Origin: Hymenobacter siberiensis
GTDB lineage: Bacteria; Bacteroidota; Bacteroidia; Cytophagales; Hymenobacteraceae
DNA length: 64,000 bases
Direction: 5' to 3'
Assembly: GCF_018967865.2 (NCBI RefSeq)
Contig: NZ_JAHLZY020000001.1
Span: 4,340,001 to 4,404,000, forward strand
In this document: piece after piece, positions 41,398 to 49,832 of the stretch
Layout: each line of letters begins with the position of its first letter
How positions within the stretch are numbered: the first letter of the stretch is position 1
Translations under genes and position numbers: made by a program
Notes under the pieces: generated by a model
The model's database searches: none
What the model was told of the DNA's origin: nothing
What the model saw: the letters and a program-made list of their open reading frames with translations, nothing else

Positions 41398-42843
41398 TTA
41401 GCCCACCTCAATGGTGTAGGCGGCCGTGAAAACCTGGCCGGGCTCCAGGGTCAGGATGCCTTCTTTCTCGCTGAGCTCGCCGGGCTTGCCGGCGGCGCTG
41501 GCGATGCCGTGCCAGGGCTCGACACACACGAAACTGGCCCCCGGGCCTTTGGTCCAGAGGCCGAGGTAGGGAAAGCCGTCGAACTGAAAGCGCACGAAGT
41601 GGGCCGACTTGCGCGAACGCAGCGTGAGGCCGGAGAAATCGTAGTGCTTGAAAACCAGCGCATCATCGGCAAACAGGCTGTAGGTGAGCGGTAGCTGGCG
41701 CGCCTGGATGAGCACGGGGGCCGTTTGGCCCGTGAGCAGGCCGCCGGCCAGCAGGTAGCGCTCCAGGGTCACGGGGTGGTCGAACTCGAAGTAGTAATCC
41801 TCGAATTTTTCGTCCGGGCTTAGGGGGCACCGTACGGCCGGGTGCGCCCCGATGCTGAAAAGCAATGGCGCATCGGTGGCGGGGTTGCGCACGTCCCAGC
41901 GCACAGTGAGCTCGGCATCGCGCAGGGTGTAGGTGATAACGAGCTCGAAGGCGAAGGGGAATATGGCGCGGGTGGTTTCGTCGTGCTGGAGGCGGAACAC
42001 CAGCTCGGTGGCCGTGTGCCGCAGCACGGCAAACTCCTGGTCGCGGGCGAAACCGTGCTGTGGCAGCTTGTAGTCGCGGCCCTCGTAGGAGTAAGCATCG
42101 TTGGGCAGGCGGCCCACCAGCGGAAACAGCACGGGCGCGTGCCGGGCCCACACGGCAGGGTCGGCGGGCCAGATGTATTCGAGGTCGTCGGCGGTGGTGC
42201 GCAGGCTGGTGAGCTCGGCCCCGCGGGCGACAAACGTGGCCTGGCAGGCGGGCGTGTTGAGGGTGTAGTAGGTAGGGTGGTACGACATGCGGGGTTCTTC
42301 TAAAACTTGAGCCGAGGCCTGAGCAGCCGTGCGCAGCAGCTCATCAACCAAGAAGCGAGCCTGGGCAAAGCGGCGCTCGCCGGAGCCGGCAATTTCGGCA
42401 AAGTTGGCCATGCGCTCGCTTAGCTCGCGCCGGTACAGGTCGTAAAAATGCTGGCGCAGGTGCGGATGCTCGCGCAGGGGGTCGGGCTCCCAGGGCAGGT
42501 CCACGCCCATGAGCAGGGCCAGGTCGTACTGCTGCTCGTCGATGGTGCGCAGAATCCATTCGGGGCAGGAGCCGAAGGAATGTTCGGCCCATATCTTTAT
42601 CACCAGCAGGTCGCTATCGCAGAACACCAGGTTGTTGTGGGCGCGGGTGGCGGCTTCGGCTTCGGCCGCGAGCTGGCCCCGGGCTATTTCCTCCAGGTCT
42701 TCGGGAGTATAGTGCGAGCCGGACTGGGCCAGGTATTCGCGGGCAAACTCAGGGGCAAAAGAGGTACCGTAGTGCGCCGCCAACTGGGTAGCCAGGGTCG
42801 ATTTGCCCGTGGATTCCGGGCCGGTGAGGGAAACGCGCAGCAA
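41398..42843 (-). CDS. Fusion: NadR-like nucleoside kinase + aldose 1-epimerase-like domain
   Basis: One uninterrupted 481-residue frame joins two usually separate proteins. Residues 1-185: NadR-type ATPase/kinase (COG3172) with P-loop G-P-E-S-T-G-K-S-T (8-16), A-R-E-Y-L and F-C-D-S-D-L-L, expected to phosphorylate nicotinamide riboside. Residues 186-481: aldose 1-epimerase-like domain starting exactly at a Met (M-S-Y-H-P-T-Y-Y-T-L) with G-A-E-L-T-S-L, V-L-F-P-L-V-G-R-L and F-S-I-G-A-H-P-A. The start codon is TTG at 42843. The junction has a TAG in the next frame at 42300-42302, hinting that fusion arose by a small frameshift. PnuC upstream on the same strand supports the kinase role. The fusion could be natural or a sequence error. 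Confidence 0.85.
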   Translation of the reverse strand: MLRVSLTGPESTGKSTLATQLAAHYGTSFAPEFAREYLAQSGSHYTPEDLEEIARGQLAAEAEAATRAHNNLVFCDSDLLVIKIWAEHSFGSCPEWILRTIDEQQYDLALLMGVDLPWEPDPLREHPHLRQHFYDLYRRELSERMANFAEIAGSGERRFAQARFLVDELLRTAAQASAQVLEEPRMSYHPTYYTLNTPACQATFVARGAELTSLRTTADDLEYIWPADPAVWARHAPVLFPLVGRLPNDAYSYEGRDYKLPQHGFARDQEFAVLRHTATELVFRLQHDETTRAIFPFAFELVITYTLRDAELTVRWDVRNPATDAPLLFSIGAHPAVRCPLSPDEKFEDYYFEFDHPVTLERYLLAGGLLTGQTAPVLIQARQLPLTYSLFADDALVFKHYDFSGLTLRSRKSAHFVRFQFDGFPYLGLWTKGPGASFVCVEPWHGIASAAGKPGELSEKEGILTLEPGQVFTAAYTIEVG

Positions 42844-42976
42844 TTTACAGGGGGGGGGAGAACAGATGCAGTAAAGAGAGAGGCAATGGTAACCATGCGC
42901 CGGAAGCCATTACCTGGGTGGATAATGGGGGTGCCTCCCGGCATAACAAATCAACTCAACAATAGTCTGCCGTTTT

Positions 42977-43624
42977 TCAGCCGGCAACGGATGCAGGCAA
43001 TGCGGCTACGGGCCGGGCCAGCTCGCGCCGCCACTGCCGGTAGCCGTAAGCAGCCAGCCCCAGGTAGAGGGCGTAGAGTATGCTAGTGGGATACAGGTCT
43101 TTGCACCAGAGCACGGGCACGTAAATCAGGTCGACCAGTATCCAAATCAGCCAGTTTTCGAGGCGCTTGCGGGTGAGCAGGTACTGGGCCACGATGCTGC
43201 CGGCCGTAGTGAAGCTGTCGAGGTGGGGCAGCGAGGCATCGGTATTGTAATGAAGGTAGTAACCAAAGCCCAACGTGAAGGCCACGACGAATACCGCGCC
43301 CAGCAGCCACTCGCGGCGGGTAGCATGCGTCACGCCCAGCTCGGTGGCATTACGCCCGCCATACAGCCACTCGTACCAGCCGTAGAGGCTCAGGACGATG
43401 AACAGGACCTGGAGGTAGCAGTCGGAATAGAGCCGCGCCCGGTAATAGACGAATACGTAGAGCAGGCAGCTGATGATGGCCACCGGGAAGTTCCAGATGG
43501 ACTCGCGCGCGGCCAGCCATACGCAGGCAAACCCCGTAAGCACGGCCACCAGCTCCAGCGGGGTGGTGGCGTGCCAGTACTGCACAAACGAGGTCGGAAT
43601 ATCGAGCAACAAAAGAGCAAACAC
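42977..43624 (-). CDS. pnuC: Nicotinamide riboside transporter PnuC family
   Basis: A 215-residue inner-membrane facilitator with seven predicted helices. The family core L-Y-G-W-Y-E-W-L and the R-R-E/R-L-E-N-W-L-I-W-I-L-V-D motif near the C-terminus are conserved; N-F-P-V-A-I-I-S-C matches helix 2. PnuC proteins import nicotinamide riboside, which a NadR-type kinase traps by phosphorylation; the kinase fusion is the next gene downstream (133 bp). PnuT paralogues import thiamine and cannot be excluded from sequence alone. The start is GTG at 43624; no ATG is near. Confidence 0.88.
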   Translation of the reverse strand: MFALLLLDIPTSFVQYWHATTPLELVAVLTGFACVWLAARESIWNFPVAIISCLLYVFVYYRARLYSDCYLQVLFIVLSLYGWYEWLYGGRNATELGVTHATRREWLLGAVFVVAFTLGFGYYLHYNTDASLPHLDSFTTAGSIVAQYLLTRKRLENWLIWILVDLIYVPVLWCKDLYPTSILYALYLGLAAYGYRQWRRELARPVAALPASVAG

Positions 43625-43670
43625 GCGGGCAGGTGCTGATAGGAAGCTGCAAGGTAGGGCGCGGCGGGCC

Positions 43671-43678
43671 TATTTTTG
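43671..43678 (+). promoter_or_regulatory. Promoter -7 box for the rhodanese gene
   Basis: TATTTTTG fits TAnnTTTG, 20 nt before the ATG at 43698. Confidence 0.6.
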
Positions 43679-43697
43679 TCGTTCAACTCCCCGCATT

Positions 43698-44030
43698 ATG
43701 CAAAACAGCCCCCTCGAAATCAGCCCCGAAGACCTGCACCGCCGCCTGCAAGCCGGCGACGACATCCAGCTCATCGACGTGCGCGAGGAAATGGAGTTCG
43801 AGTACTGCCACCTGCCCGGCAGCCTGTTGCTGCCCCTGGACGAGCTACCGCGCCGCGCTGCCGAAATCCGCACCGAAGGGCCGGTGGTGGTCATTTGCCA
43901 CCATGGGGTGCGCTCGGCCCACGCCCTAGGCTACCTGCGCCAGCGCCTGGGCCGCACCAACGTCAGCAACCTACGCGGCGGCGTCGATGCCTGGGCCTTG
44001 CAAGTCGATCCGGCGTTTCCCACGTATTAG
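43698..44030 (+). CDS. Single-domain rhodanese-like protein
   Basis: A 110-residue sulfurtransferase domain. Catalytic Cys67 lies in the loop C-H-H-G-V-R-S; I-D-V-R-E at 26-30 is the CH2A-like motif and L-R-G-G-V-D-A-W the C-terminal signature. The active-site loop has six residues, as expected of rhodaneses acting on sulfane sulfur (a seven-residue loop would suggest phosphatase). ATG 43698 is decided by the promoter and by the family's usual length; an upstream open frame is not translated. Sulfur acceptor unknown. Confidence 0.9.
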   Translation: MQNSPLEISPEDLHRRLQAGDDIQLIDVREEMEFEYCHLPGSLLLPLDELPRRAAEIRTEGPVVVICHHGVRSAHALGYLRQRLGRTNVSNLRGGVDAWALQVDPAFPTY

Positions 44031-44092
44031 GCTGAGCCGCGGCCGCCACTTGCCGGGGTTTATTGTTATCCTGCCAACCGCCGCCGCTCCTC

Positions 44093-44881
44093 ATGCCTGA
44101 TTTTCCGCTGCCCACCAGCCACGCGCCTTCTCCCCACGCCCCCACCCTCTCGGACCGCCTGGCCCTGCGCGAGCGGCCCATGGGCCAGCCCCTGCTGCGC
44201 CAGCAGTGGAGCGACCTGCTGTTTCTGCACTGGCCCGTGCCGGCCGAGCTGCTGCAGCCGCACCTGCCGCCCCGCCTCAAAATTGACACCCACGATGGCA
44301 TGGCCTGGCTGGCCATCGTGCCGTTTGAGATGAGCAAAGTGCGCACCCGCTTCACCCCGCCGGTGCCCGGCACGCAACAGTTTCTGGAGCTGAACGTGCG
44401 CACCTACGTGCATCTGGACGGGGTGCCGGGCGTGTGGTTTTTCTCGCTCGATGCCACCAATGCACTGGCCGTGTGGGTGGCACGCGCGTTTTTCAACCTG
44501 CCCTACCTGCGCGCCACCATGCACATGGAAAGCCCCAGCGCCGGGTTGCGGCAGTTCACGGCCCTGCGCACCCACGGCGGGGCCCCGCCCGCCAGCTTCC
44601 GCGCCACCTGGAAAATAGGGGCCCCGCTGCCACCCGCCGAGCCCGGCTCGCTGGCCTTTTTCCTCACCGAGCGGTATGCGCTCTACACCAGCAACAAGGC
44701 CCAAACCAAGCTGTACCGGGGCCGGATAGCGCACACGCAGTGGCCGCTCAACACGGCCCAGGTCCTGCACTTGGAGTCGACCCTGATTGAAGGCCACGGC
44801 CTGCCCACCTGCACGGGGCCGCCGGTGGTGCACGCCGGCGGCCCCGTGCAGGTGGAACTGTGGCCCATGCAGCGGGTGTAA
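44093..44881 (+). CDS. YqjF-like DUF2071 protein
   Basis: A 262-residue soluble protein of the DUF2071 (YqjF) family: W-S-D-L-L-F-L-H-W-P-V-P, L-P-P-R-L-K-I-D-T-H-D-G-M-A-W-L and V-W-F-F-S-L-D-A are the conserved strands. The fold is related to acetoacetate decarboxylase-like beta barrels but the function is not known. Start ATG 44093; the gene ends 9 nt before hrpB, so the two may share an mRNA. Confidence 0.83.
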   Translation: MPDFPLPTSHAPSPHAPTLSDRLALRERPMGQPLLRQQWSDLLFLHWPVPAELLQPHLPPRLKIDTHDGMAWLAIVPFEMSKVRTRFTPPVPGTQQFLELNVRTYVHLDGVPGVWFFSLDATNALAVWVARAFFNLPYLRATMHMESPSAGLRQFTALRTHGGAPPASFRATWKIGAPLPPAEPGSLAFFLTERYALYTSNKAQTKLYRGRIAHTQWPLNTAQVLHLESTLIEGHGLPTCTGPPVVHAGGPVQVELWPMQRV

Positions 44882-44890
44882 TTTTGGGCA

Positions 44891-47581
44891 GTGAATAAGC
44901 CGTTCGTCCTGCCGCCCCTCCCCGATTTGCCCATCATCGCGGCGCTGCCCGCGCTGCGGGCCGCCCTGGCGACCAACAGCCGCGTGGTGCTGGAAGCGCC
45001 GCCCGGCGCGGGCAAAACTACCGTGGTGCCGCTGGAGCTGCTGGCCGCCGAATGGCGCCATCCCGGGGACAAAATTCTGGTGCTGGAACCGCGCCAGCTG
45101 GCCGTGCGCGGGGCCGCCGCCCGCCTGGCCCAGCTGCTGGGCGAGCCCGTGGGCCGCACCATCGGCTACCGCGTGCGGCTGGACAGTAAGGTGAGCAAGG
45201 ACACCCGCGTGGAGGTCATCACCGAAGGCATTCTCACGCGCATGATTCAGGACGACCCGGCGCTGGAGGGCGTGGCCGCCGTGGTATTTGATGAATTCCA
45301 TGAGCGGAGTCTGAACGCCGACCTCGGCCTGGCCCTGGCGCTGGATGCGCAGGCCGTGCTGCGGCCCGAGCTGCGGATTCTGATAATGAGCGCCACGCTG
45401 GAAGCCCAGCGGCTGGGGCAGTGGCTGCCCGCGCCGGTGGTATCGTCGGCCGGTTTTCTGTTTCCGATTGATACGCATTACCTCGACCCGCGCCGCGCCT
45501 CAGCCCTGCCCAACAAGCCCAACGAGCGGCTGGCCGAGCTGGTGCCCAAGCAAGTGCGGGAGGCGCTGGCAACCCACGAAGGCGACATTCTGGTTTTCCT
45601 GCCCGGCGTGGGCGACCTGCAGCGCAGCGTCCGCAAGCTCGAATCATTAGCCGATAACATCGACCTGCACCTGCTGCACGGCGAGTTGCCCCTCGAAACC
45701 CAGGACGCTGCCCTGCGGCCTGCGAAAGCCGGCCGACGCAAGGTTATCCTCGCCACCAGCATTGCCGAAACCAGCCTCACCATTGAGGGGGTGCGGGTGG
45801 TGATTGATGGGGGCTTTGCGCGGGTGCCGCGCTTTGTGCCCCGCACCGGCTTCACTACCCTCGAAACCGTGCCCGTGGCCCGCGCCGCCGCCGACCAGCG
45901 CCGGGGCCGCGCCGGCCGCCTCGGCCCCGGCACCTGCTACCGCCTCTGGACCGAAGCCGAGCACCACCACCTGCCCGCCCACCGCCCGCCCGAAATCCAC
46001 ACCGCCGACCTCAGCAGCCTCGCCCTGGAGCTGGCCCTTTGGGGCGCTACGGAGCCCACCAACCTGCGCTGGCTGGACGTGCCGCCGGCGGCAGCGTTTA
46101 GTCAGGCGCAGGAATTGTTGGTTAGGCTGGGAGCTTTATCAGAGTTAAAAGTTAGGAGTGAAGAGTTAAGGGTTGATGCCAACTCGCCAACTCTTCACTC
46201 TTCACTCCTAACTTTTAACTCGGCGAAGCCAACCCCCCACGGCCGAAAACTCGCCGCCCTGGGCCTGCCGCCCCGCCTGGGCCACCTCGTAGTGCGCGGC
46301 CAGGAGCTGGGCCACGGCGCAGCCGCCGCCTCCCTGGCTGCCTTGCTGGCCGAGCGCGACCTGCTGCGCTGGGCCGCCCCCACCGACACCCGCCCCGCCC
46401 CGCCCGACCTGCGCCTGCGCCTTGAAGCGCTGCAAAGTGGCCGCCCGCCCCTGCCCGGCCTGGCCCTGCACCACGCCACGCTACAGCGGGTGCGCGACGT
46501 GGCCCACAACCTCACCAGCCGCCTGGGCAAGCCGGCCCACCCACCCACCCACCAATCCACCCACCCACCCGTGGGCCTCCTCACCGCGCTGGCCTATCCC
46601 GACCGGCTGGCCCAGCGCGAAACCCCTGACCGCCTGCGCCTGGTAACCGGCCAGCGCGTCAGCCTGAACACCACCGACGTAGACCCGCAAGCCACCTTTT
46701 TCGCGGTGGCGCATCTGGCGGGCACGGCCTCGGCGCCACGGGCCACGCTGGCCGCCCCGCTGGACCAGGAGGAATTGGAGCTGGCCTTCGCCGACCAGAT
46801 TACAACCACCGATGAAGTGCGCTACGACACCACCACCCAGCGCGTAACCGGCCGCCGGGTGCGCCGCCTGGGCGCGTTGCTACTCGATGAAAAAGTCATC
46901 GGCCAGCCCGAACCGGCTTTGGTGGCCCGCGCCCTGCTGGCCTATTTGCAGGAAGCCGGTGTAAGCAAGCTGAACTGGACGCCAGCCGCCCGCCAGCTGC
47001 AGCAGCGGCTGGCGTTTCTGCAGCAGCACTTCCCTGCTCCCGCCCCCGGCCTGACAACTGATAACGAACAACAAACAACTACTGCCTGGCCGACTTTTGA
47101 TGATGCCACACTAGCGCTGGAGCTGGCCGACTGGCTCGGCTCGCACCTCGCCGGCCTCAAAACCCTCGACCAGGTGCAGCGCCTCGACCTCTACGAGCCG
47201 CTGCTGGCCCGCCTGCCCGGCGGCTGGAACCAGCGCCAGGAGCTGGACCGCCTAGCCCCGGCCGCGCTGGAAGTGCCCAGTGGCTCGCACATCACCCTGG
47301 ATTACAGCGATGCCGCCGCCCCGGTGCTGGCCGTGAAGCTCCAGGAGTTATTCGGCCTCACCGAAACGCCCACCGTGGCCGCTGGGCGCGTGCCGCTGCT
47401 GCTGCATCTGCTCTCGCCCGGCGGCCGGCCGGCGCAGGTAACGCGCGACTTGCGCAGCTTCTGGGAGAAGGGCTATTTTGAGGTGCGCAAGGATTTGAAG
47501 GGGCGCTACCCGCGCCACCCCTGGCCCGATAAGCCGATGGAACATATTCCGACCCGGCTAACGAAGAAGCGGCTGGGATAA
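44891..47581 (+). CDS. hrpB: ATP-dependent helicase HrpB with repeat-derived insert
   Basis: An 896-residue DEAH-type superfamily-2 helicase. Walker A A-P-P-G-A-G-K-T-T, DEAH-box variant F-D-E-F-H-E-R, motif III S-A-T-L, motif VI Q-R-R-G-R-A-G-R, then HA2 and the HrpB-specific C-terminal domain (W-P-D-K-P-M-E-H-I-P-T). Start GTG 44891. Between L-V-R-L-G-A-L and T-P-H-G-R-K-L-A-A-L (residues ~417-447), where other HrpB have a short linker, about 27 residues are encoded by a 25-bp perfect inverted repeat. Two further odd segments are a His/Pro/Thr microsatellite (bases ~46535-46575) and an Asn/Gln/Thr-rich stretch (~47050-47085). Role: unknown RNA helicase function. Confidence 0.92.
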   Translation: MNKPFVLPPLPDLPIIAALPALRAALATNSRVVLEAPPGAGKTTVVPLELLAAEWRHPGDKILVLEPRQLAVRGAAARLAQLLGEPVGRTIGYRVRLDSKVSKDTRVEVITEGILTRMIQDDPALEGVAAVVFDEFHERSLNADLGLALALDAQAVLRPELRILIMSATLEAQRLGQWLPAPVVSSAGFLFPIDTHYLDPRRASALPNKPNERLAELVPKQVREALATHEGDILVFLPGVGDLQRSVRKLESLADNIDLHLLHGELPLETQDAALRPAKAGRRKVILATSIAETSLTIEGVRVVIDGGFARVPRFVPRTGFTTLETVPVARAAADQRRGRAGRLGPGTCYRLWTEAEHHHLPAHRPPEIHTADLSSLALELALWGATEPTNLRWLDVPPAAAFSQAQELLVRLGALSELKVRSEELRVDANSPTLHSSLLTFNSAKPTPHGRKLAALGLPPRLGHLVVRGQELGHGAAAASLAALLAERDLLRWAAPTDTRPAPPDLRLRLEALQSGRPPLPGLALHHATLQRVRDVAHNLTSRLGKPAHPPTHQSTHPPVGLLTALAYPDRLAQRETPDRLRLVTGQRVSLNTTDVDPQATFFAVAHLAGTASAPRATLAAPLDQEELELAFADQITTTDEVRYDTTTQRVTGRRVRRLGALLLDEKVIGQPEPALVARALLAYLQEAGVSKLNWTPAARQLQQRLAFLQQHFPAPAPGLTTDNEQQTTTAWPTFDDATLALELADWLGSHLAGLKTLDQVQRLDLYEPLLARLPGGWNQRQELDRLAPAALEVPSGSHITLDYSDAAAPVLAVKLQELFGLTETPTVAAGRVPLLLHLLSPGGRPAQVTRDLRSFWEKGYFEVRKDLKGRYPRHPWPDKPMEHIPTRLTKKRLG
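46142..46221. repeat. Palindromic repeat inside hrpB coding sequence
   Basis: Left arm begins GAGTTAAAAGTTAGGAG (46142-46166) and the right arm (46197-46221) is its exact 25-bp complement; loop 30 nt with further partial copies. Its length keeps the hrpB frame open. Same class as the intergenic palindrome at 13888. Confidence 0.93.
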
Positions 47582-47585
47582 TAAA

Positions 47586-47635
47586 GCGCTTGCCGGGCCG
47601 GGTTGCGTTTTGTCGCAATCCGGCCCGGCAAGCGC
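47586..47635. terminator. Large GC-rich hairpin between hrpB and the GMC gene
   Basis: GCGCTTGCCGGGCCGGGTTG... (47586-47607) pairs with 47614-47635 at 21 of 22 positions, 6-nt loop. Between convergent genes, likely bidirectional stop although there is no T-run. Confidence 0.65.
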
Positions 47636-47678
47636 ACCACTAAAATCCGGGCATAAAAACGAGGCGGACCGGACTACG

Positions 47679-49310
47679 TTATTCCGCGGCTGAGGCACCA
47701 ACCATGGCCAGGTCCTGGGCTGTTGCGGCGGCGTCCAGGTCCTGCAATAGCAGGTCGGCGCACTTCTCCCCGATGACCATCGTCGGGATGTTGCTGTTGC
47801 CGTTGATGATGATGGGCATGATGGAGGCATCGGCCACGCGCAGCCCGGCAATGCCGTGCACCTTCAGGGTGTCATCGACGACGGCCAGCGCGTCGTGGCC
47901 CATTTTGCAGGTGCCCACGGGGTGGTAGATAGTCATCGTGTAATCGCGGATGAAGTTTTCGAGGGCTTCGGGCGTGGTCACGTCGGGGCCGGGCAGGTGG
48001 CGTTCGCCGCGGTAGGGGGCGAAGGCGGGCTGCTCGGCGATGGCGAAGGCGGCGGCCACGCTCTGCTTCATCAGCTCCATGTCGTGCGGGTCGCCGTAGT
48101 AGTTGGGGTCCACCAGGGCTTTGTCGAAGGGGTCGGCCGAGTTGAGGGTGACGCTGCCCGTGCTGTGGGGGCGCACCACGCCCGGCAGCAGGGTGTAGCC
48201 ATGCCCGGCGGGGTTGCCCGCGCCGTGGTGGATGAACCAGCTGGGGCTGAAGTGAAACTGAATTTCGGGCGAGCCGTCGATACCCAAATCAATGAAGCCC
48301 CCGGCCTCACCGATGTTGGAGGTGAGCATGCCCATCTGCTCGTTCTGGAAGCGGGCCCCCTGCTCGGGCGAGGTGGCATCAGCCAGCGAAACCGGCTGGG
48401 TGCAGTGGTAGGCCACGGGCAGGAAAATGTGGTCCTGCAGGTTCTGACCCACGCCGGGCAGGTCGAGCTTCACCGGAATGCCGTGCTGGCGCAGGTGCTC
48501 GGCCGGCCCGATGCCGGAGAGCAGCAGCACTTGGGGAGAGTTGATGGTGCCGCCGCTGAGGATGACTTCGCGCCGGGCCCGCACCTGCTGCGGCTGGCCG
48601 TCGTGCATGTAGGCCACGCCCACGCAGCGGCCGTCCTCAATGAGCAGCTCCGTGACGTGGGCGTGGGTGATGGCCGTGAGGTTTTCGCGGGTCAGGGCGG
48701 GGTGCAGGTAGCCGCCGGCGGCGCTGCAGCGCATTCCGTTTTTCTGGGTCACCTGGTAAAGGCCAAAGCCGGTTTGCTCGCCGTCGTTGAAGTCGTCGTT
48801 GGGAGCGTAGTCGGCCTGGGTGGCGGCTTCCACGAAGGCCAGGCTCAGGGGGTTGGGGTCGCGCAGGTTGGCGATGTTGATGGGGCCGTTCACGCCGTGG
48901 TGGACGCTCTCGCCGCGCTCCTGATGCTGGGTTTTGCGGAAGTAGGGCAGCAGGTCCTGGTAGGCCCAGCCCCGGTTGCCCATTTCGGCCCAGCGGTTGT
49001 AGTCATTCGGATTGCCGCGCATGAAAATCATGGCGTTGATGGAGCTCGAACCGCCCAGCATCTTGCCCCGTGGGTTGAACTCGCGCCGCCCGTTGAGGCC
49101 GGCCTGCGGCACGGTCATGTAGTCCCAGTCAAGGGCCGTTTTGAAGAGGTGCGGGAAGGCGGCCGGCACGTGAATCTCCTGTTGGGCATCGGGGCCGCCG
49201 GCTTCGAGCACCAGCACCTGCAGCTCGGGCCGCTCACTGAGCCGGGCCGCTACCGCGCAGCCGGCCGAGCCGGCGCCAATCACAATGTAATCGTATTCTG
49301 TTGGAGTCAT
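47679..49310 (-). CDS. GMC family FAD oxidoreductase, choline-dehydrogenase-like
   Basis: A 543-residue flavoprotein. The N-terminal dinucleotide motif I-V-I-G-A-G-S-A-G-C is followed by the GMC signatures R-G-K-M-L-G-G-S-S-S-I-N-A-M-I-F and L-S-G-G-T-I-N-S-P-Q-V-L-L-L-S-G-I-G; the C-terminal Y-H-P-V-G-T-C-K-M-G contains the catalytic His (with an Asn downstream in N-G-N-S-N-I-P-T). Substrate is some alcohol; choline oxidation is not assured because no betaine-aldehyde dehydrogenase is nearby. No signal peptide. Upstream lies a MITE-like element. Confidence 0.93.
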   Translation of the reverse strand: MTPTEYDYIVIGAGSAGCAVAARLSERPELQVLVLEAGGPDAQQEIHVPAAFPHLFKTALDWDYMTVPQAGLNGRREFNPRGKMLGGSSSINAMIFMRGNPNDYNRWAEMGNRGWAYQDLLPYFRKTQHQERGESVHHGVNGPINIANLRDPNPLSLAFVEAATQADYAPNDDFNDGEQTGFGLYQVTQKNGMRCSAAGGYLHPALTRENLTAITHAHVTELLIEDGRCVGVAYMHDGQPQQVRARREVILSGGTINSPQVLLLSGIGPAEHLRQHGIPVKLDLPGVGQNLQDHIFLPVAYHCTQPVSLADATSPEQGARFQNEQMGMLTSNIGEAGGFIDLGIDGSPEIQFHFSPSWFIHHGAGNPAGHGYTLLPGVVRPHSTGSVTLNSADPFDKALVDPNYYGDPHDMELMKQSVAAAFAIAEQPAFAPYRGERHLPGPDVTTPEALENFIRDYTMTIYHPVGTCKMGHDALAVVDDTLKVHGIAGLRVADASIMPIIINGNSNIPTMVIGEKCADLLLQDLDAAATAQDLAMVGASAAE

Positions 49311-49832
49311 GGGTGGGAATTGGTTGGGTTGGTGAAGGCCAGTTGGAGCAGGCCCGTAAGATGCCTAAAGCTATGGAAAATAGCACACTATTCCAACTGG
49401 TAGCAGGTTGAACGCATATAAATTTTGAGGACTGAATCCAGCCTACAAAGGGGGGGGTGTAATTCAAAACTACGCGCTGCCACCGCCAAGCAGAAGTTCG
49501 GACTGGTGTCTGATGCCCTTAGTGGAGCCCAGAGGCAAGGGCCAATGACTCATGAAAAGGGCAGCGCGTAGTTTTGAATTACACCCCCTACCAGGGTACT
49601 TTTTTATTTTGGACCTGACGCTTTTTTAAAGCCTAAAATGCCCTGTGAGACAATGGAGGCCCATGACTCCATTTATATGCGTTCAACCTGAACTGGTAGC
49701 CAGCGCGTCCGGCCTAACCACACGATAAAATCCGAACCTTAATTCCAGCCAGCAGCGGCACCCGCTAACCAGTATTTATGGATGGCGTACAGCAAGAGGC
49801 AATATGACGCAACAATTACGTAACCTGAGGGG
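49311..49832. other. 522-bp divergent gap carrying a MITE-like element
   Basis: Between the minus-strand GMC gene and the plus-strand DUF2490 gene. Most is the 287-bp element at 49404-49690; the remainder (49311-49394 and 49701-49832) has no gene that I can see. Confidence 0.7.
49404..49690. mobile_element. MITE-like element, 20-bp TIRs, 9-bp target duplication
   Basis: Terminal inverted repeats CAGGTTGAACGCATATAAAT (49404-49423) and its exact complement (49671-49690) are directly flanked on both sides by AACTGGTAG (49395-49403 and 49691-49699), the expected footprint of transposition. The 287-bp interior has no transposase. A second perfect 29-bp inverted repeat lies inside (49453-49481 / 49560-49588) around a 78-nt loop. 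A 9-bp duplication is seen with IS4-type elements among others; the helper transposase is not in the window. Confidence 0.88.

Noticed and set aside
44066..45478. 470-codon open frame antisense to the DUF2071 gene and hrpB
   Set aside because: Both sense genes have clear family motifs; the antisense frame has none.
46535..46575. His/Pro/Thr microsatellite in hrpB as a functional motif
   Set aside because: Simple CCCAC slippage tract; no evidence of function beyond a flexible linker.
47856..49403. 515-codon open frame antisense to the GMC oxidoreductase
   Set aside because: Shadow of a well-conserved gene; no start context and no recognisable motifs.
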